IMG/VR virus record: IMGVR_UViG_3300015202_000038
Coordinates: 1-29,532 of that record
Strand: one strand, 5' to 3'
Length of the DNA: 29,532 nucleotides
Source: a virus
The position numbers were made by a program, and so were the translations under genes. Positions 26,896-29,532 of the stretch are shown piece by piece; position 1 is the first letter of the stretch; every line of letters begins with the position of its first letter. The notes below the pieces were generated by a model. It saw only the letters and a list, made by a program, of their open reading frames with translations. It was not told the origin of the DNA and did not search any database.

Positions 26896-27285
26896 ATGAT
26901 GGCTCTAGATAATCTTGAAGATCAAGTGGAGCTTCTTCGCCAGCAATTAGCCGAGCTGACAGGTTCTGATGCAGAGCTAGGTATGCTCATGTCTTTACGC
27001 CACGGCATCACGCTACAACAAGCCACCATACTTCATATACTTGTAAGACGATCACCCGCGGTGGTATCGCGGCAATCTTTGCACATGCTTTTCTACGGTG
27101 ACCTTGAAGATGGTGGCCCTGAGCTTAGCATTTTCGCCGTGCAGATATGCCGACTCCGAAGAATACTATTAAGAGTCGGCGCAAGGGGCAAGATCGAAAC
27201 TAGGTGGGGCATGGGCTACCTGGCAAACCAAGAGCTTGTCCGGTGGGTTAAAGAAAGATATACCCGATTAAATAAAGGAGATTGA
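26896..27285 (+). CDS. stand-alone OmpR/PhoB-type winged-helix regulator
   Basis: 129 residues (ATG ATG start after GGGGG). After an N-terminal coiled-coil-like segment (EDQVELLRQQLAEL) the protein follows the Trans_reg_C pattern. It has LRHGITLQQATILHILVRRSPAVVS (leading strands and helix 1), then SLHMLFYGD, AVQICRLRRILLRVG (recognition helix with C-R-L-R-R) and the wing IETRWGMGYLA. There is no receiver domain, so it is not a phosphorelay response regulator. It may form dimers through the coiled coil and control late or lysis genes. First gene of the operon with the spanins. Confidence 0.8.
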   Translation: MMALDNLEDQVELLRQQLAELTGSDAELGMLMSLRHGITLQQATILHILVRRSPAVVSRQSLHMLFYGDLEDGGPELSIFAVQICRLRRILLRVGARGKIETRWGMGYLANQELVRWVKERYTRLNKGD

Positions 27286-27286
27286 T

Positions 27287-27742
27287 ATGCCCCTGTGGAT
27301 TATTAAGTTATTGCCCTATGGTGCAGCGGTCGCAGCACTGCTATTCGCTGTGGGGTACCTCGACCACAAAGGGTATGAACGTGCCAAGCAACAAGATACC
27401 GCTATTCAAGCAAAGCTCGATCTTCAAGAAACCAAACGAGACCTTCAGCTGAACGGTGAAGTCGAGGACGTTCAACGAACCTTGACCGAAGGCATGAACA
27501 AGATCGGCGAAGGCTTGGGCAACCGCATCGACTCGATTGAAGCAACCAACAAGACGATCATTCAACCGACTATCATGAAGGAGATTGCTGGTGACGCGCA
27601 CCTTACCTCTGCTGATTGCGCTTTGCCTGACGGCTTGTGGGGATCCGTCAACGCGGCTCGACGTCTCAGTGCGATTACCGATCCCGGCACCCTTAGACCC
27701 ACAGGTAGCCAAGGAATGTCCGCCGCCAAACCTGCTCAGTGA
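27287..27742 (+). CDS. i-spanin (Rz-like inner-membrane subunit)
   Basis: 151 residues, AAGGAG 6 nt before the ATG. A single N-terminal transmembrane segment (LPYGAAVAALLFAVGYL, about 8-24) is followed by a long periplasmic coiled coil (KLDLQETKRDLQLNGEVEDVQ) of the Rz type. The class is further supported by the lipoprotein gene nested in another frame at its 3' end. The pair spans the periplasm and disrupts the outer membrane at the final lysis step, so the host is Gram-negative. Confidence 0.83.
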   Translation: MPLWIIKLLPYGAAVAALLFAVGYLDHKGYERAKQQDTAIQAKLDLQETKRDLQLNGEVEDVQRTLTEGMNKIGEGLGNRIDSIEATNKTIIQPTIMKEIAGDAHLTSADCALPDGLWGSVNAARRLSAITDPGTLRPTGSQGMSAAKPAQ

Positions 27743-27896
27743 TAAGCTCGAGTCGACGTTGGCGATTGAGGATGCTGCGCTTGCTGTTCAATATGCCGAA
27801 TGCAAGTCAGGCCAGGCTGCTGCTGTCAAGGCGTATAATGACACTCGCGATGCCTTGATCAAGTTCAAGGCTGATCACCCGAACAACGTACAGTAA
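27591..27896 (+). CDS. o-spanin (Rz1-like outer-membrane lipoprotein)
   Basis: GTG 27591 lies 7 nt after AAGGAG and half inside the i-spanin gene in a different frame, the classical Rz/Rz1 architecture. The signal sequence (TRTLPLLIALCLTAC) ends in a lipobox LTAC at about residue 15. The mature part is Pro-rich at first (LPIPAPLDPQVAKECPPP) and then helical (AALAVQYAECKSGQAAAV). It continues about 150 nt beyond the i-spanin stop, so it is partly separate rather than fully embedded. Confidence 0.83.
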   Translation: MTRTLPLLIALCLTACGDPSTRLDVSVRLPIPAPLDPQVAKECPPPNLLSDKLESTLAIEDAALAVQYAECKSGQAAAVKAYNDTRDALIKFKADHPNNVQ

Positions 27897-27901
27897 AGGA
27901 A

Positions 27902-27941
27902 ATAGGTTGCCGGCCGAGGGACAGTCCAACCGGCAACCTAT
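27902..27941. terminator. hairpin between convergent lysis genes
   Basis: A perfect 12-bp inverted repeat ATAGGTTGCCGG/CCGGCAACCTAT with a 16-nt loop that contains an inner GGAC-A-GTCC. It sits between the o-spanin stop and the convergent holin stop. There is no clear U-tract, so termination may be only partial or Rho-assisted. Confidence 0.65.
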
Positions 27942-27950
27942 CCTTACCTC

Positions 27951-28208
27951 TTACGAGGAACTGGGCGTGTCTTGTTTCACCAAGCGCGCGATAAGCGGAA
28001 GAATGCCAAACAGCGCAATCCCCGCAAAAGGTCTTACCCATTCAGGTATCATGCCAAGAAGGCCTTGATACTGGTCAGGGTAAGTTTGAAAATAACCCCC
28101 AATCGCGCCAGCAAGAATTGCCAGTTGAATACTACGAAAGTGGATTGCGCTTTTAAGCCTTGACCACCAATCGGCCAAGAAAGCTTTAACCTTATCAAGT
28201 AGTTTCAT
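27951..28208 (-). CDS. holin
   Basis: 85 residues; ATG 28208 with GAGGT upstream. After an amphipathic N-terminus (LLDKVKAFLADWWSRLKSA) come two hydrophobic segments: SIQLAILAGAIGGYFQTY and VRPFAGIALFGILPLIARLV, with a Trp-Pro loop between. A short charged and Ser-rich tail follows (KQDTPSSS). Size, two membrane segments and the adjacency to an endolysin fit the phage holins of the W-S-x-L ... L-P-x-x-W type. It forms membrane lesions that release the endolysin. It is the second gene of a minus-strand lysis pair. Confidence 0.78.
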   Translation of the reverse strand: MKLLDKVKAFLADWWSRLKSAIHFRSIQLAILAGAIGGYFQTYPDQYQGLLGMIPEWVRPFAGIALFGILPLIARLVKQDTPSSS

Positions 28209-28215
28209 GTTGACC

Positions 28216-28674
28216 TCACGCCTTGTTGTAAAGGGCTGTTTCTTTTAGACGGCGAGTGACCAACCCCGGCAACACTCTACCGCTCGCATGAACCCAGCGT
28301 GAGAATTGATCCGCAGCGCCGGCATAGTCATGCCCGTTATGCAGCCTCAGCAGGGTCGATGAGGATAGCGCGCCAGTATTGTACTGGAAATCCACCAGCG
28401 CGTCGAATTGTCCTTGGGTAGTCGGCGTATTGCCCACTGCGTGACTGACTTGCATCGCAGCCGCCGTCAGGGAAGCGGCGAGGCGTATATCGCACTTTGC
28501 TTTATTCCACACAGTGTTAGGACCGATATCGCCGCCTGTGGACCCCCAGCCGATTGTGTAGGGCACACCTTTGCTACCGGGATCGGGGTACGCGTGATAA
28601 GTGCCGTCGCTTTGAAGCTTGGCGCACCCTTCGCTTGATTGAACAAGGCCTGTGCAATCTTGAGAATAGTTCAT
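28216..28674 (-). CDS. endolysin, glycoside hydrolase family 24 lysozyme
   Basis: 152 residues; ATG 28674 preceded by GGAGAG. The catalytic region has the GH24 order E15 (SSEGCAKL), D31 (YPDPG) and T40 in YTIGWGST, with an insertion (SDGTYH) that makes the E-to-T distance longer than in T4 lysozyme. FDALVDFQYNTGALSSSTLLRLHN and QFSRWVHASGRVLPGLVTRR are the typical C-terminal lobe motifs. There is no signal peptide or signal-anchor, so release should depend on the holin. It cleaves the glycan strand of peptidoglycan. Confidence 0.92.
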   Translation of the reverse strand: MNYSQDCTGLVQSSEGCAKLQSDGTYHAYPDPGSKGVPYTIGWGSTGGDIGPNTVWNKAKCDIRLAASLTAAAMQVSHAVGNTPTTQGQFDALVDFQYNTGALSSSTLLRLHNGHDYAGAADQFSRWVHASGRVLPGLVTRRLKETALYNKA

Positions 28675-28684
28675 TCTATCTCTC

Positions 28685-28747
28685 CTATAAACCGGGCTTT
28701 TGCTGGTACGTTATCCAGTTATAACCATCCACGCTAAACTCGAACAT
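28685..28747 (-). pseudogene. possible remnant of a tail-fibre domain (20 codons or more)
   Basis: Between the tail gene stop and the endolysin, a different minus-strand frame reads RYRLSYDGTNNMFEFSVDGY and continues NWITYQQKPGL before TAG at 28685-28687. The Y-D-G-T/F-S-x-D-G-x-x-W pattern is typical of tail-fibre surface repeats. Only ATG 28747 gives a start, so it is either a tiny gene or the frameshifted end of an ancestral longer tail protein. Confidence 0.35.
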
Positions 28748-28772
28748 ATTGTTAGTTCCATCATAACTCAGC

Positions 28773-29532
28773 CTATATCGGGATACCGTAAAGCCGGAAC
28801 CGGCCGCCCGTGATATTGCCGCCAGCTTGACAGTAAAACCGCGCGCCGTTGGCCGGGGTGATGCTGCGATAGCGCCCCGCGCCTAGTTGCGCGTAGTTAT
28901 TTCCGTCTACAGACGATATAGAACCATCGTGCGTTATCTGTTTGTACTTGTCGGCTAGGCCGGGGTGCGCGAGCCGAAACCGGAAAGACGCGCTAAGAGG
29001 CGCTGTACCTGAACCGATATTGGGCGTTTGATAGCCCGTATCGTTCTGGCCGTGGATAGTGTTGTTATATCCGCCGGAACCCCAAACGGTTAATGCCCAG
29101 TCATAAAGGCCGGACGCGTCAAAGGTTGCACCGCCATCGGTGGAAAGCTGCATATAGGTAGGATTGTCAGACGTAACGCCCGACGCCTCGATTTCATAGT
29201 CGAGATAAACCGCGTTATCAAAGGCCGTAAGCGCCACTTGCGCAACCGCCCCGCCGACCGCGACGTCTTGTAGCAATACTCGGCCACCACTACCGCCGCC
29301 GCCGCCACTGCCGGTTATCGGGATACCGTAAAGCCTTACACGGCCCTGAGTAAAGGTTCCCGCGGTGTTGATAATCTCCAAGGCATTGACCGCCGCGGAG
29401 TTTCGATAACGACCGCCGCTCACAGAGGCATAGGCATTACCGGAAGGATCAGTCAGCTCGGAGGTAGCAGTGACATGTTTTTGATTGACGGTAGTGTCAC
29501 CCGGACTATAGATTTTAGCCGTGAGGTTTCCG
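28773..29532 (-). CDS. tail fibre/tail-tip protein, C-terminal part (partial)
   Basis: The frame is open to the right window edge, so the N-terminus is missing; an internal GTG at 29423 is not the likely start. The visible 252 residues are beta-rich. They contain two copies of the unit GRYR...GRxRLYGIPI (about residues 38-72 and at the extreme C-terminus), separated by a Gly-rich hinge (TGSGGGGGSGG). A carbohydrate-binding-like segment YMQLSTDGGATFDASGLYDW lies between. Such Gly linkers and terminal R-x-R-L-Y-G-I-P motifs are found in receptor-binding tail appendages. It is transcribed with endolysin and holin on the minus strand. Confidence 0.7.
   Translation of the reverse strand, partial: GNLTAKIYSPGDTTVNQKHVTATSELTDPSGNAYASVSGGRYRNSAAVNALEIINTAGTFTQGRVRLYGIPITGSGGGGGSGGRVLLQDVAVGGAVAQVALTAFDNAVYLDYEIEASGVTSDNPTYMQLSTDGGATFDASGLYDWALTVWGSGGYNNTIHGQNDTGYQTPNIGSGTAPLSASFRFRLAHPGLADKYKQITHDGSISSVDGNNYAQLGAGRYRSITPANGARFYCQAGGNITGGRFRLYGIPI

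Overview
The window is an accessory, early and replication region of a tailed double-stranded DNA phage (Caudoviricetes). Its host is very probably Gram-negative: there is an overlapping i-spanin/o-spanin pair, a GH24 endolysin, sigma70-like promoters and AAGGAG-type ribosome sites. I see no integrase, tRNA, rRNA or CRISPR array. Base composition is moderate, with one strongly aberrant block near the left end.

Left arm (1-14.9 kb): almost everything is on the minus strand. It consists of about 30 small, densely packed and often overlapping genes, grouped into short operons of one to five genes. Nearly every operon has the same front end: a -35/-10 promoter, then at about the start of transcription a short stem-loop of consensus RTYGC-AAYRAC-GCRAY, then the ribosome site. 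Several promoters also carry a GATGGC...GCCATC dyad around the -35. Most products are unknown. Recognisable ones are a DUF2786 protein, a YPFG-type small protein, a GVFGG-type conserved phage protein, a possible Sm/Hfq-like barrel, a Ser/His-rich exported peptide and two proteins sharing a C-terminal helix-turn-helix-like domain. A two-gene plus-strand island (3.27-4.19 kb) encodes an HTH protein behind a very large inverted repeat. The far left holds five 13-bp iterons and a 378-nt block with no GG, CC, AG or CT dinucleotide at all.

Centre (12.9-26.6 kb): the minus-strand primase-helicase and a small HTH gene are divergent from a long plus-strand replication and nucleotide operon. The two promoters share a palindromic -10. 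The plus operon runs: dNMP kinase, DUF1653-MazG-like pyrophosphohydrolase, two thymidylate-synthase-family proteins, dCMP deaminase, UDG-like/family A DNA polymerase, FeS RecB/Cas4-like nuclease, RecA-like Sak4-type ATPase, DUF669 probable ssDNA-binding protein, VRR-NUC nuclease, SNF2-type helicase, HTH protein. Both thymidylate-synthase homologues carry Asp where thymidylate synthases have the dUMP-selecting Asn. Together with the kinase, pyrophosphohydrolase and deaminase this looks functionally like the T4 pathway that replaces cytosine with 5-hydroxymethylcytosine, built from different parts. I regard it as the most exciting prediction in the window.

Right end (26.6-29.5 kb): a strong bidirectional terminator, a stand-alone OmpR-type winged helix, spanins on the plus strand, and convergent to them holin, endolysin and a tail protein that runs off the window on the minus strand.
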